The notes under the pieces were generated by a model. That model had not been told where the DNA came from. It did not search any database and saw only the letters and a list, made by a program, of their open reading frames with translations. Source: Clostridia bacterium (GTDB lineage Bacteria > Bacillota > Clostridia > Oscillospirales > CAG-272). Taken from it: 64,000 nt of DNA. The stretch spans positions 1 through 64,000 of the forward strand of contig JAFSRI010000028.1 of assembly GCA_017446155.1 (NCBI GenBank). The letters are read 5' to 3'. Positions within the stretch are counted from its first letter, which is position 1. Each line of letters starts with the position of its first letter. Positions 8,202-17,411 of the stretch are shown here, piece by piece. Position numbers and translations under genes: made by a program.

Positions 8202-9227
8202 ATGGCAAAAAAGAAAACGGTCGCAAGGTTTATGGCTGTTTTCGCGGCAATAATGATCTTTTCGTCATCTAATATAACGGCAGCAAGCGAAGAACTCATC
8301 GTCGCCGGTACGCCGATAGGCGTAAAATTTTCAACCGACGGCGTTGTAATAACCGGCATACGCCCGATAAACGACGCGGGAGATTCACCCGCGCTCGACG
8401 CTGGACTTAAACGCGGCGACGTGATAACCGAGGTAGACGGCAAGCGCGTATCAGACGCGGCACAGCTCGGCGAGGCGATAGCGCTCTTTGACGGAGAGCA
8501 GGTCGAGGTGGGATTTATCCGCGCGGGAAAGCCGATGAAAACGACGGTGACTCCCGCCCGCGACGAAGATGGCCGTCGCATACTCGGTTTGTGGATACGC
8601 GACAGCGCGTCCGGCATCGGGACGCTTACGTTTATAGACCCGAAAGACTTGACGTTTGCGGCGCTCGGACACGGCATTTGCGACGCTGAAAGCGGGGCGC
8701 TCCTGCCGATAAAAAACGGCTCGGTCGAGGAAGTGACGCTGACGGGTATAACGGAAGGCAAAGCCGGAAACGCGGGGGAACTTCACGGATTCTTTTCCGG
8801 CAGTCGTCGCGGAACGCTTACCGACAATTCCCTCTCGGGCGTTCGCGGAAAGCTGGATAAAATTCCCACCGGACTTGAAAACGAAATATATCCCGTAGGC
8901 ACGAAAAACGACGTAAGCGAGGGCAAAGCATATATTTTCACGACGGTTGACGGCGGAGGAAGGCAAATGTATGAGATAGAAATATCGAAAATATCCCCCG
9001 ACAGCGAACAGAAAAATTTCACGGTGAGAATAACCGATAAAGAGTTGCTTAAAAAAACGGGCGGCATCGTTCAGGGGATGTCCGGCAGCCCCATAATTCA
9101 AAACGGCAAGCTCATAGGCGCCGTAACTCACGTTCTCATCTCAGACCCTACGTGCGGTTACGGAATACTCATCGAAAATATGCTCGGCGAGCAGACGGCG
9201 CGTATATCGAGCGATATTGCGGCATAA
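8202..9227 (+). CDS. spoIVB: SpoIVB serine peptidase (S55)
   Basis: SpoIVB is the forespore-made signalling protease that crosses into the intermembrane space and cleaves SpoIVFA, so triggering pro-sigma-K processing. This 341-residue protein has an N-terminal signal or anchor segment (about 7-27), a PDZ domain (about 30-125, with LDAGLKRGDVITEVDG), and an S55 peptidase domain with the His motif AALGHGI and the nucleophile motif GMSGSPI. The start is supported by AAGGA seven bases upstream. It is shorter than the roughly 425-residue Bacillus form, mainly in the linker before the PDZ domain. spoIIE follows on the same strand after 174 bp. Confidence 0.94.
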   Translation: MAKKKTVARFMAVFAAIMIFSSSNITAASEELIVAGTPIGVKFSTDGVVITGIRPINDAGDSPALDAGLKRGDVITEVDGKRVSDAAQLGEAIALFDGEQVEVGFIRAGKPMKTTVTPARDEDGRRILGLWIRDSASGIGTLTFIDPKDLTFAALGHGICDAESGALLPIKNGSVEEVTLTGITEGKAGNAGELHGFFSGSRRGTLTDNSLSGVRGKLDKIPTGLENEIYPVGTKNDVSEGKAYIFTTVDGGGRQMYEIEISKISPDSEQKNFTVRITDKELLKKTGGIVQGMSGSPIIQNGKLIGAVTHVLISDPTCGYGILIENMLGEQTARISSDIAA

Positions 9228-9337
9228 AAATCATAAACCTTATTTTTACAAAATTATATATAGATCCGAAAAAATCGCCCATGTGCGTGCGAAAGCGAAA
9301 TAATAAAGCAAAAAATAATGTTTTTTTACTTATCCGC

Positions 9338-9344
9338 TTCGACA
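9338..9344. promoter_or_regulatory. Spo0A box upstream of spoIIE
   Basis: TTCGACA is the exact reverse complement of the core 0A box TGTCGAA. It lies 57 bp before the spoIIE ATG and about 27 bp before a possible -10 (TATAAA at 9371), near where Spo0A binds in activated promoters. spoIIE is a known direct Spo0A target in Bacillus. Confidence 0.6.
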
Positions 9345-9401
9345 TGCGCCGGGGCGGTTTTGTTTTATCATATAAATAATATTGAACAAGGATGTGATAA
9401 A

Positions 9402-11807
9402 ATGACAGACGACAGACGACCGATTGATATATTACATAAAAGGCGGCTTTCGATCTTGCCGCAAAATAAAATAATAAAGGTAATAAAAGAAGCCGCCAAA
9501 GCCGCGGCAACGCTTATAGCCGGCTTTCTTTTCGCCGCGACAAAAGCCCCGCTTGACACGTATCCGTTTGCAATAGCGCTTGTTTCGTCTTTGTCGGCAA
9601 ATCCCGTGTTTGCCGTCGCGGGATGTTTGCTCAGGCTTCTTTTCGACGTTCAGTCAAGGGCGGCTATATTTCCGTATTGCGTCGCGTGCGTATTTATTTG
9701 CGTCGCACGATATATGTTTTCGTTTTTTATTCTCGACAAAAAACTTATAGTATCGTCGGGCAGACTGTCTGACGGGATGCTGACGCGCGTGTTGTGCGCG
9801 CTGATAGGGGAGCTGTCAACGGTGCTGTTTTTCACGGCGCTCAACGGCTTTGACGTATATATCATTGCAGGCGGGGTGTTTTCAATGTGCTGCGGCGGGG
9901 CACTGACAGTGCTTCTTACGTCGTTTTTCGACAAGCGCTATACGTCGGCTTCGGCAAACGAGGTCGGATTGCTTGCGCTCATGTTTCTAATATCGCTCTC
10001 GCTTTCACCAATACGAATCTTTTCCGTTTCGCCCGCACTCGTTTTTGCGTTCGGCGCAACTTTATGGGCGGCGTATACCGGCGGCGCCGTTCGCGGTTGT
10101 ACGGCGGGATTTTTGATAGGCATAGGATGCGGCGCGACGTTTGCGCCGATAGCGGCGTTGTTCGGGCTTTGCGCGGGGCTTTTTACCCCGGTAAGCAAAC
10201 TCGCGTCGGCGTCCGCCGCGCTTGTCGCCGCAATCTGCTGCGGCGCCGTGACGGGAGGAGGAGAAAACGTTTTAAATTATTTGCCCGAAGCGCTTGCGGG
10301 TACGGCGGCTGTGGTCATTGCCGCGCTTTTCGGCCTTGTAGACGTTTCTCAGACGGAAGAAAAAAATCAATCGGCAGCTCTCTGTCGGGAGCTTACCGAG
10401 AAAAAACGCGAGGAGGAAAATAAAATGAAAATGGAACTGCTTTCAAACGCTATGGAATCTATTTCACAGGTGATGAGGTCGCTTTCGGAAAAATTCCGTC
10501 GCCCGGACGGGCACTCGCTTGAAAACATGTGCCGCGCCGTATGGGCGGAATACTGCGTCGGCTGTCCCAACGACTGCCCATGTAAAGATCTCGACAACAT
10601 CTCGCGCGACGACACGATCAGACGACTTGCCGACAAACTGATGAACGGCTCAAAAATCGATCCTGAAAAAATAACGGATCTGACAAAGGCGAAATGCCCA
10701 AAACGAGATGATATAATTCGCGAAATAAACGCCCGCGCCGCAAAAATGACGGAATATGCCATAAAATTTGACAAAACGCAAATTTTTGCGTTCGACTATG
10801 AGGCGATGTCAAAACTGCTTTCCGAGGCTGTGCTTGCAAGCGGAACGGGGTATCCGATAGACAAAGTGACGTCGGATAAACTCCGCAAGCGTTTACAGCG
10901 CGCCGGAATTTCGGCGGAAAATCTCGTCGTTTGCGGCGACAGGAAAAAATACATCATAGTTACCGGAAAAGATCTATCAAAGACGTCTGTCGGTGCGGAG
11001 GACATTCGCGCAATGTGCGAGGACGTTTGCGCATGCATGATGTCAAAGCCCGAATTTATAATAGAAAACGGCACGAGCGCGATGATACTTGAAGGGATGA
11101 AGGCATTATCGGTGCAATATGCGGGCAAACAAAGCGAAAAACAGGGGGAAAGCGTCTGCGGTGACTCGGTGTCGGTGATAGAGTCGCGCGAGGGATATTT
11201 CTATTGTTTCATCTGCGACGGCATGGGAAGCGGCCCGCAAGCGGCGCTGACAGCGAGAATATGCCGCGTATTCCTTGAAAAAATGCTCGCCTGCGGCAAT
11301 GATAAAACGACAACGCTTCAAATGCTTAATATGTTCTTAAAAAACAAAGGCACGGAGAGCTTCGCCACGGTAGACTTGCTTGAAGTTGACATGCATATGA
11401 AAACGGCGGCGTTTATCAAAAGCGGCGCGGCGCCGTCATACGTCATGCGCGGCAGTAACCTGTTCAGAATAGCCTCCGGCACGCTTCCGGTGGGAATACT
11501 TGCCGATGTGTCGGCGGAACTTACAGAATTTGAGCTTTGCGACGGAGACGTTATTATTATGGCAAGCGACGGAATAGCCGACGATTATGAATTGGAAACG
11601 GGGAAGGACCCCTCTTGGTTTGCGGATTTTCTCTGTCGCGAATGGACGGATGATCTTCACATAATGGCGGAAAAAATTCTCCTTGCCGCGAAAAAAAGCG
11701 GCAGAAGAAGCGACGACATGACGGTGGAGCTTATAAGGGTAAGCGACGTAAAATCGGCACGGGAAATAAGCGACGCCGAAAACAAAGACGACGAACTTAC
11801 CGCATAA
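9402..11807 (+). CDS. spoIIE: Stage II sporulation protein E (PP2C phosphatase)
   Basis: SpoIIE is the polytopic membrane phosphatase that dephosphorylates SpoIIAA to switch on sigma-F and also takes part in polar septation. The 801-residue frame has a run of about ten membrane segments in its first 330 residues, a central coiled, cysteine-containing region (with CVGCPNDCPCK), and a C-terminal PP2C domain with the metal motif CDGMGSG and DGIADD. I start at the ATG at 9402, preceded by AAGGATGTG; the frame extends upstream to 9318 but without a site. Length matches the family (about 800-830). A Spo0A box lies 57 bp upstream. Confidence 0.95.
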   Translation: MTDDRRPIDILHKRRLSILPQNKIIKVIKEAAKAAATLIAGFLFAATKAPLDTYPFAIALVSSLSANPVFAVAGCLLRLLFDVQSRAAIFPYCVACVFICVARYMFSFFILDKKLIVSSGRLSDGMLTRVLCALIGELSTVLFFTALNGFDVYIIAGGVFSMCCGGALTVLLTSFFDKRYTSASANEVGLLALMFLISLSLSPIRIFSVSPALVFAFGATLWAAYTGGAVRGCTAGFLIGIGCGATFAPIAALFGLCAGLFTPVSKLASASAALVAAICCGAVTGGGENVLNYLPEALAGTAAVVIAALFGLVDVSQTEEKNQSAALCRELTEKKREEENKMKMELLSNAMESISQVMRSLSEKFRRPDGHSLENMCRAVWAEYCVGCPNDCPCKDLDNISRDDTIRRLADKLMNGSKIDPEKITDLTKAKCPKRDDIIREINARAAKMTEYAIKFDKTQIFAFDYEAMSKLLSEAVLASGTGYPIDKVTSDKLRKRLQRAGISAENLVVCGDRKKYIIVTGKDLSKTSVGAEDIRAMCEDVCACMMSKPEFIIENGTSAMILEGMKALSVQYAGKQSEKQGESVCGDSVSVIESREGYFYCFICDGMGSGPQAALTARICRVFLEKMLACGNDKTTTLQMLNMFLKNKGTESFATVDLLEVDMHMKTAAFIKSGAAPSYVMRGSNLFRIASGTLPVGILADVSAELTEFELCDGDVIIMASDGIADDYELETGKDPSWFADFLCREWTDDLHIMAEKILLAAKKSGRRSDDMTVELIRVSDVKSAREISDAENKDDELTA

Positions 11808-11842
11808 CATTCGTGGCAGTGGAAGAAAGCGCTGTTTTAAAG

Positions 11843-11886
11843 AGCCGACGCGTTCATGTGGTTTTTTCAGCCGCGTCGGCTTTTTA
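11843..11886 (+). terminator. Intrinsic terminator after spoIIE
   Basis: AGCCGACGCG pairs with CGCGTCGGCT over ten base pairs, followed by TTTTT. Confidence 0.92.
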
Positions 11887-12052
11887 TGGTTTTCACACGG
11901 TCGTGTGCCATGCACTGCGTTTAATTTATGCGAGGGAAACGGAGAATAACGGAACAAAAATGAGATTTTTCGAGGAAATCACACAAAAAACGCGGTTAAA
12001 TCCGATTATTATCTGTTAAATTCGATTTTTTTCGGTTTTTTTCAAAAAACTA

Positions 12053-12081
12053 TTGCAATTCAAATATATATCTGTTATAAT
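12053..12081 (+). promoter_or_regulatory. Sigma-A promoter of the pot operon
   Basis: TTGCAA (12053-12058), a 17-base spacer and a perfect TATAAT (12076-12081). The predicted start is about 12088, which gives a leader of about 227 nt before potA. Confidence 0.8.
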
Positions 12082-12087
12082 GTCTTT

Positions 12088-12204
12088 CGTGAATTGGAAT
12101 GATGGTTTTTCATTCCGTCGAAAATTATATTCAGTTTATATTTTTGATAATTGTTCACGGCACTTTTTAATGCACGGAAAAGATTTCTTTTTCGTGCTTT
12201 TTTT
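12088..12204 (+). promoter_or_regulatory. Structured leader of potABCD with intrinsic terminator
   Basis: The predicted RNA can form a three-way junction from its first base: P1 CGTGAA (12088-12093) with TTCACG (12154-12159), P2 GGAATGA (12096-12102) with TCATTCC (12110-12116), and P3 AATTAT (12123-12128) with ATAATT (12147-12152). Next comes a terminator hairpin, GCACGGAAAA with TTTTTCGTGC (12172-12197), then seven T. A terminator between promoter and potA implies conditional read-through. Neither the layout nor the junction bases match a riboswitch class I know; the size resembles the purine class but the conserved core is absent. The terminator is clear; the aptamer is an inference. Confidence 0.55.
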
Positions 12205-12314
12205 AAAGCCAGACAACTTTCGAGGTTGGCGGGCGCGTGGGCGAGCGGGGATAAGATGGCAATAGCCGTTGGTAGGCGCGCAAAAAAATCTAGTTAAAAA
12301 GTGAGAAAGAAAAA

Positions 12315-13445
12315 ATGGATCAAAACACGAAAATCATTGAACTCAAAGGCGTCTGCAAGAGCTTTGACGACGAACCCGTGCTGAAAGATCTTTGTCTTGA
12401 CATTCACGACAAAGAATTCATCACGCTTCTCGGACCGTCCGGTTGCGGAAAAACGACGACGCTTCGCATTATCGGCGGATTTGAAACGGCAGACAAAGGC
12501 GAGCTTTACTTTATGGGGAAAGAAATAAGCGACGTGCCACCGTATAAGCGCCATGTAAACACCGTTTTTCAGCGCTATGCGCTCTTCCCTCATCTCAACG
12601 TTTTCGAGAATATTGCCTTCGGACTTCGCATAGCGAAAACACCCGAAAAAGAAATCGTTGAGCGCGTTCAGGAGATGCTGGCGCTTGTAAACCTGAAAGG
12701 ATTTGAAAAGCGCACCGTATCGACCTTGTCCGGCGGACAGCAGCAGAGAGTCGCCATTGCGCGCGCACTCATCAATCACCCAAAAGTTCTTCTGCTCGAC
12801 GAGCCGCTGGCGGCGCTCGATCTTAAACTCCGCAAAGACATGCAGAACGAGCTCAAAGCTCTGCACGAAAGAACGGGTATCACGTTCGTTTACGTAACGC
12901 ACGATCAGGAAGAGGCGCTTTCCATGTCCGACACGGTCGTTGTAATGAACGACGGGATAATTCAGCAGATCGGTACGCCCGAAGATATTTACAACGAGCC
13001 GAAAAACGCGTTTGTCGCGGATTTTATCGGCGAATCTAACATTCTTGACGGCGTTATGATCGACGACTATCGCGCAAAATTTGCGGGACACACGTTTGAA
13101 TGTCTTGACAAAGGCTTCGAGAAGAACGAGCCGGTAGATATTGTCGTTCGTCCTGAGGACGTCGATATAGTTGACGTTGAAAAGGGAATGCTGACAGGCG
13201 TCGTTACAAGCGTAACTTTCAAGGGCGTTCACTGGGAGATAATCGTTGATATTCAGAATTTCAAGTGGATGATCCAAACGACAGACTATTGTGCGCCCGA
13301 TTCGACTATCGGCATTTACATAGAACCCGACGCAATTCACGTAATGAAAAAGTCGGAATATTCCAATATGTTCGGCGATTACTCGTCATATAGCGAAGAA
13401 TTTGACGAACTTTCCGACGCGGAAGCGGAGATAGAGGAGGAGTAA
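12315..13445 (+). CDS. potA: Spermidine/putrescine import ATP-binding protein PotA
   Basis: PotA is the ATPase of the PotABCD polyamine importer. The 376-residue protein has Walker [10 protein letters not shown] (40-48), a Q-loop, the signature LSGGQQQR near 143, Walker B LLLDEP near 163, and a C-terminal TOBE-like domain after about residue 240. It starts at an ATG behind GTGAGAAAG, after a long GC-rich leader segment. Two bases separate its stop from potB, and the four pot genes are packed with 0-2 nt spacing or overlap, so they form one operon. Confidence 0.93.
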   Translation: MDQNTKIIELKGVCKSFDDEPVLKDLCLDIHDKEFITLLGPSGCGKTTTLRIIGGFETADKGELYFMGKEISDVPPYKRHVNTVFQRYALFPHLNVFENIAFGLRIAKTPEKEIVERVQEMLALVNLKGFEKRTVSTLSGGQQQRVAIARALINHPKVLLLDEPLAALDLKLRKDMQNELKALHERTGITFVYVTHDQEEALSMSDTVVVMNDGIIQQIGTPEDIYNEPKNAFVADFIGESNILDGVMIDDYRAKFAGHTFECLDKGFEKNEPVDIVVRPEDVDIVDVEKGMLTGVVTSVTFKGVHWEIIVDIQNFKWMIQTTDYCAPDSTIGIYIEPDAIHVMKKSEYSNMFGDYSSYSEEFDELSDAEAEIEEE

Positions 13446-13447
13446 AA

Positions 13448-14272
13448 ATGAAAAAACGCTCCTTTATAGAACGGTTTGCGGCCGTACCGCATTCCGTTTG
13501 GGCGCTGCTGTTTATCGTAGCCCCGCTTATTTTCGTGGTATATTTCGCGTTTACCGATACATACGGTAATTTCACGTTCGATAATATCACGATGCTTTCA
13601 AGCTACACGCACATTTTCGTGCTCTCGGTGTGCTTTGCGCTCATTGCAACCGTCATTTGCCTGCTCATCGGTTATCCGTTGGCGTTTTTCATCTCTCAAC
13701 TGAAACCGAAAACGCAAAAGCTGTTGGTGGTGCTGCTTATGCTGCCGATGTGGATTAGTCTGCTTATCAGAACTTACTCCCTTCTCGCCCTGCTCGACAA
13801 CGGTGGACTCTTCAATTCCCTGCTTGAAAAACTCGGTTTTGAAAGAGTTAAAATCGTCGGAACGTCGGGCGCGGTTATTCTCGGCATGGTGTATGACTTC
13901 TTGCCCTATATGGTATTGCCCATATACACAAGCGTGTCAAAGCTCGACGCTCGCTATCTCGAAGCGGCGCACGATCTGGGGTGCAACAATATAAAAACGC
14001 TCTTCAAGGTCGTTCTTCCGCTCTCAGTTCCCGGCGTTATTTCCGGTATCACAATGGTGTTCGTGCCGTCTATCAGCACGTTCTACATTTCGCAAAAGCT
14101 CGGCGGCGGTTCGTTTGACCTCATAGGCGACACAATCGAAAGACAGTTCCAGAACGTAAGCACCTATAATATGGGCGCGGCGATTTCGCTTGTAATGATG
14201 ATACTTATTCTTATTTCAGTCGCCGTGATGAACAAATTCTCCGACGGTGATGAAGGGAGCGTGATCGTATGA
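13448..14272 (+). CDS. potB: Polyamine ABC transporter permease PotB
   Basis: This is one of the two membrane subunits of the polyamine importer. The 274 residues include six predicted membrane spans and the binding-protein-dependent permease (EAA) motif near residue 177, EAAHDLGCN...FKVVLPLSVPGV, which contacts PotA. GGAGGAG at the end of potA serves as its ribosome binding site. It overlaps potC by 4 nt (ATGA). Confidence 0.93.
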   Translation: MKKRSFIERFAAVPHSVWALLFIVAPLIFVVYFAFTDTYGNFTFDNITMLSSYTHIFVLSVCFALIATVICLLIGYPLAFFISQLKPKTQKLLVVLLMLPMWISLLIRTYSLLALLDNGGLFNSLLEKLGFERVKIVGTSGAVILGMVYDFLPYMVLPIYTSVSKLDARYLEAAHDLGCNNIKTLFKVVLPLSVPGVISGITMVFVPSISTFYISQKLGGGSFDLIGDTIERQFQNVSTYNMGAAISLVMMILILISVAVMNKFSDGDEGSVIV

Positions 14273-15093
14273 AAACCCTTTCAAAGATATATATTTGGGT
14301 AATTTTCGCACTGCTCTACGCACCTATAATCATCCTTGTGCTGTTCTCGTTCAACCGCGCGGGGTCGCTGAACCACTTCTCAACGTTCTCGCTTTATTGG
14401 TATAAAGAGCTGTTCCGTGATCCCACGGCGCTAAACGCTCTCAAAAACTCCCTGTATCTTGCGGTCGGCTCGTCCCTTCTCGCAACGGTAATAGGGACGT
14501 TTGCGGCGCTCGGAATCAATAAAATGAGAAATAAATTCTTCAAAAACGCTCTCACGTCGGTGACGAACATCCCTATGATGAACCCCGACATAGTCACGGG
14601 CGTTTCGATGATGCTCCTCTTCGTGGCGGCGGCGTCAATGCCGTTTTTGCCGATAAAATTCGGCGCGGTGACGATGCTTATCGCACACACGACGTTCAAC
14701 CTTCCTTACGTCATCCTCTCCGTTTTGCCGCGTTTTAAGCAAATGGATAAACACTTGACCGAAGCCGCGCTCGACCTTGGCTGCACACCCGCGCAGACGT
14801 TTTTCCGCGTGGAGTTGCCCTCGATCTTGCCCGGCGTTATCTCGGGACTTATGCTCGGCTTTACTTTATCGCTTGACGACTTCGTTATAAGCCATTTCGT
14901 CAGCTCCCCGGATTTCCAAACGCTCCCCCTTTACGTTTACAACCAAACGGCGCATGAAGTTAAATTCAGCATGTACGCCCTCTGTGCGCTTATGGTATTC
15001 GTAATACTCGGTCTTTTGCTTGCCGTCAACTTTGCCGGCAGCAAAGGAAAAAATAAAAAGGCAAAAGTTTTGCCGATGGGAGGTATACAGTGA
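14269..15093 (+). CDS. potC: Polyamine ABC transporter permease PotC
   Basis: This is the second membrane subunit of the PotABCD importer. It is 274 residues with six predicted spans and the EAA loop EAALDLGCTP...FRVELPSILPGV. The segment LGFTLSLDDFVISHFVS is typical of PotC. The ATG lies in the potB stop and the gene overlaps potD by 4 nt (GTGA), so translation is coupled along the operon. Confidence 0.93.
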   Translation: MKTLSKIYIWVIFALLYAPIIILVLFSFNRAGSLNHFSTFSLYWYKELFRDPTALNALKNSLYLAVGSSLLATVIGTFAALGINKMRNKFFKNALTSVTNIPMMNPDIVTGVSMMLLFVAAASMPFLPIKFGAVTMLIAHTTFNLPYVILSVLPRFKQMDKHLTEAALDLGCTPAQTFFRVELPSILPGVISGLMLGFTLSLDDFVISHFVSSPDFQTLPLYVYNQTAHEVKFSMYALCALMVFVILGLLLAVNFAGSKGKNKKAKVLPMGGIQ

Positions 15094-16346
15094 AAAAACT
15101 TATCTCTCTCGTTATCGTGTCAGCCATTGTGCTGTCGCTGTGCCTGTGTCTGACCTCCTGCGGCGACGATTCGTCCTCGGGCGGCTCGACCACCCTTTAC
15201 GTTTACAACTGGGGCGAATACATCTCCGACGGTTCGGAAGATTCGCTTGACGTAAACGCCGCGTTTGAAGAATACTGCAAAGAAGAGCTCGGACTTAACG
15301 TAAAAGTCAACTATTCCACCTACGCATCAAACGAGGACCTCTATGCCAAACTTTCAAGCGGCGCCGTAAGTTACGACGTCGTCATTCCCTCCGATTACAT
15401 GGTCGCACGTCTTGCGGCAGAGGGACTTATAAGAGAAGTAAACCCCGAGGAAAACATTCCCAATTTCGAGTATATCGACGATGATTTCAAAGGTCTTTAC
15501 TATGACCCGCAAAACAAATTCTCCGTTCCGTACACATACGGCACGGTAGGCGTAATTTACAACACCGACCTTGTTGACGAGGATGAAGAAAACCTCGGAA
15601 GCTGGGCGCTTATGTGGGATGAAGACTACGCCGGCAATATCCTTCAATTCAACAACCCGCGCGACGCATTCGGCACGGCGCAGTTCTATCTCGGGCAGAG
15701 CGTGAACACCGAAGATCCCGAAGAATGGCGTCAGGCAATAGACTTGCTGAAAGATCAGAAAGCCGTCGTTCAGGGCTATGTAATGGACGAAATATTCAAC
15801 AAAATGAAGGGCGGTTCCGCCGCTATCGCGTCATATTACGCCGGTGACTATTTCACAATGTATGCCGACAACGACCTTCTCTCGTTCTATTATCCGCAAG
15901 AGGGCACAAACGTTTTCGTTGACGCCATGTGTATTCCGACAAGTGCGCAAAATTACGAGCTTGCCCTTGAATACATCAACTTCATGCTCTCGGAAGAGGT
16001 CGCCATTGAGAACGCGGAATACATCTGCTATGCGTCGCCGAACTCTCTCGTTTACGAAAACGAGGATTATATCGAATATATGACAGAGGAAGTCCACCCC
16101 GACGCCATGGAGATACTCTACGGCTACAAGGATCTCGGCATTCCCATGGAATATTATTTCGACCTCCCGGACGAGACGAGAAATCTTATGAACGAGCTTT
16201 GGGAAGAACTAAAAATCGAAAGCACGATAGGCGTGGCTATATACGTCATCTGCGGCGTTATCATCTTTGCGCTTATCGCTTTGCTCGTTTCAAGAATAGT
16301 AATTAAGAAAAGACGACAATACTATTTTGACAAATATTCAAAGTGA
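15090..16346 (+). CDS. potD: Polyamine-binding lipoprotein PotD with extra C-terminal membrane span
   Basis: PotD is the extracellular receptor for spermidine/putrescine. The GTG start is preceded by GGGAGGTATACA. A lipoprotein signal ends in LTSC, with the lipid-modified Cys at residue 24. The body shows the family pattern YVYNWGEYIS near the start of the mature protein and VPYTYGTVGVIYNTD in the middle. The last 45 residues are unusual: after the normal PotD end (NELWEELK) comes a hydrophobic span (about 378-400) and a basic tail (KKRRQYYFDKYSK). The receptor would thus be anchored at both ends. The gene lies last in potABCD. Confidence 0.92.
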   Translation: MKKLISLVIVSAIVLSLCLCLTSCGDDSSSGGSTTLYVYNWGEYISDGSEDSLDVNAAFEEYCKEELGLNVKVNYSTYASNEDLYAKLSSGAVSYDVVIPSDYMVARLAAEGLIREVNPEENIPNFEYIDDDFKGLYYDPQNKFSVPYTYGTVGVIYNTDLVDEDEENLGSWALMWDEDYAGNILQFNNPRDAFGTAQFYLGQSVNTEDPEEWRQAIDLLKDQKAVVQGYVMDEIFNKMKGGSAAIASYYAGDYFTMYADNDLLSFYYPQEGTNVFVDAMCIPTSAQNYELALEYINFMLSEEVAIENAEYICYASPNSLVYENEDYIEYMTEEVHPDAMEILYGYKDLGIPMEYYFDLPDETRNLMNELWEELKIESTIGVAIYVICGVIIFALIALLVSRIVIKKRRQYYFDKYSK

Positions 16347-16357
16347 GGTGTTAAATC

Positions 16358-17041
16358 ATGAAAAAAACGGCTGTAAAAATTATCTGCGGTGTACTTATCC
16401 TTGCGATAGGCGTGGCTTTGCTCGGTTCTCTTTTCGGTTTCTGGTCGTTTGACCTGTTCTTCAAGGGCTGGTGGGCAGTGCTTATAATGATAGCTTCCAT
16501 ATTCTTCATGATCTCCGACAGGCCGAATATCGTAAACGTATTTTTACTTTTGTTCGGCGGTGCGGCGTTCTTGAAAGAAAGAGGAGTAATTCCGGAAACG
16601 ACAAGCCTGTGGCTTATAGCTTTGGGTATACTCATCGTCACACTCGGCATCAAGCTCATCATCTCCGCCGTTCGCTCCGGAAAGCCACCCGTTGTAAAAT
16701 CCGAAAACGGCAAGGCGACGGAAGCGCAAGGAAACGCGTCGTTTTCCGAAAAGACCGTAGACCTTTCCGGGCTGGAATTTTCCACGGCGTCATATGAAGT
16801 TTCATTCGGTACGCTTACGATAGACCTCAGCAAATCCACGTTTGCGTCCGACGCCAAGCTCGATATAACGTGCTCGTTCGGCAAAGCTACAATATATGTT
16901 TCACCGGAAACGACCGTCGCCGTAAGCGATAACGACACGGCGTTCGGCGCGGTGAAAAACGAAGCCAAAACCTCTGACGCGCCAACACTTTCCGTATCGG
17001 CGTCCGTATCGTTCGGCGCAATAGAAATCCTGACAAAATAA
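16358..17041 (+). CDS. LiaF-like membrane protein
   Basis: The 227-residue protein has four hydrophobic segments in its first 110 residues (the LiaI/LiaF-type transmembrane region, including FKGWWAVLIMI), a polar linker, and a C-terminal beta-rich domain (about 130-227) with repeated SFGxxxI strands (VSFGTLTIDLS, CSFGKATIYVS, VSFGAIEIL) typical of the LiaF C-terminal domain. LiaF proteins act in cell-envelope stress sensing with a LiaS kinase, but no kinase pair is next to it here. It starts 11 bp after potD with GAGGTG upstream and may be read from the pot promoter; a strong terminator follows. Confidence 0.75.
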   Translation: MKKTAVKIICGVLILAIGVALLGSLFGFWSFDLFFKGWWAVLIMIASIFFMISDRPNIVNVFLLLFGGAAFLKERGVIPETTSLWLIALGILIVTLGIKLIISAVRSGKPPVVKSENGKATEAQGNASFSEKTVDLSGLEFSTASYEVSFGTLTIDLSKSTFASDAKLDITCSFGKATIYVSPETTVAVSDNDTAFGAVKNEAKTSDAPTLSVSASVSFGAIEILTK

Positions 17042-17060
17042 TTTTTTCTCACATTTATTT

Positions 17061-17095
17061 GCCGCCCGCAAAAGAACGCGGGCGGCTTTTTTCTT
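17061..17095 (+). terminator. Intrinsic terminator after the LiaF-like gene
   Basis: GCCGCCCGC pairs with GCGGGCGGC, followed by TTTTTTCTT. It ends the pot operon transcript. Confidence 0.93.
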
Positions 17096-17346
17096 ATCAT
17101 TTTTACACATAATTTTTTCTCTTCATTTGTTCAATAAAAACTTTTTAATCCCCGCTCGTCCCCCTTTTTTTATTTCGGGAGATTTTCACTGCTTTTCAAA
17201 AATACGCAAAAGACGATGATACATTAAAATCTGCCACGGCGGCGCGGACTATTGAAATTTTCCACGAAACTTGAAATCTGTTTAAAACAGGTTTTTATCC
17301 CGTATAAATACGAGAAATACCGAAAAATCTCCCCGGCGAATAAAGG
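17096..17346. other. Intergenic region before the LRR lipoprotein
   Basis: There is no gene. I see two short hairpins (CTGTTTAAAACAG near 17278 and CCCGTATAAATACGAG near 17299) and nothing else that I can assign. Confidence 0.5.
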
Positions 17347-17375
17347 TTGACGAAAAGCAGAAAACATAGTATAAT
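17347..17375 (+). promoter_or_regulatory. Sigma-A promoter of the LRR lipoprotein gene
   Basis: TTGACG, a 17-base spacer and TATAAT. The start would be about 17382, 30 nt before the ATG, which carries the site GAGGGGGGAAA. Confidence 0.85.
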
Positions 17376-17411
17376 CAATATGTAATCATATGCGAGGGGG
17401 GAAAAGCGCAA

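Noticed and set aside
12088..12159. Purine riboswitch before potA
   Set aside because: Size and three-way layout are similar, but the conserved junction bases and loop-loop contacts are absent.
12294..13340. 348-codon frame opposite potA
   Set aside because: It is the antisense shadow of a well-supported ABC ATPase; no ribosome binding site or recognisable domain.
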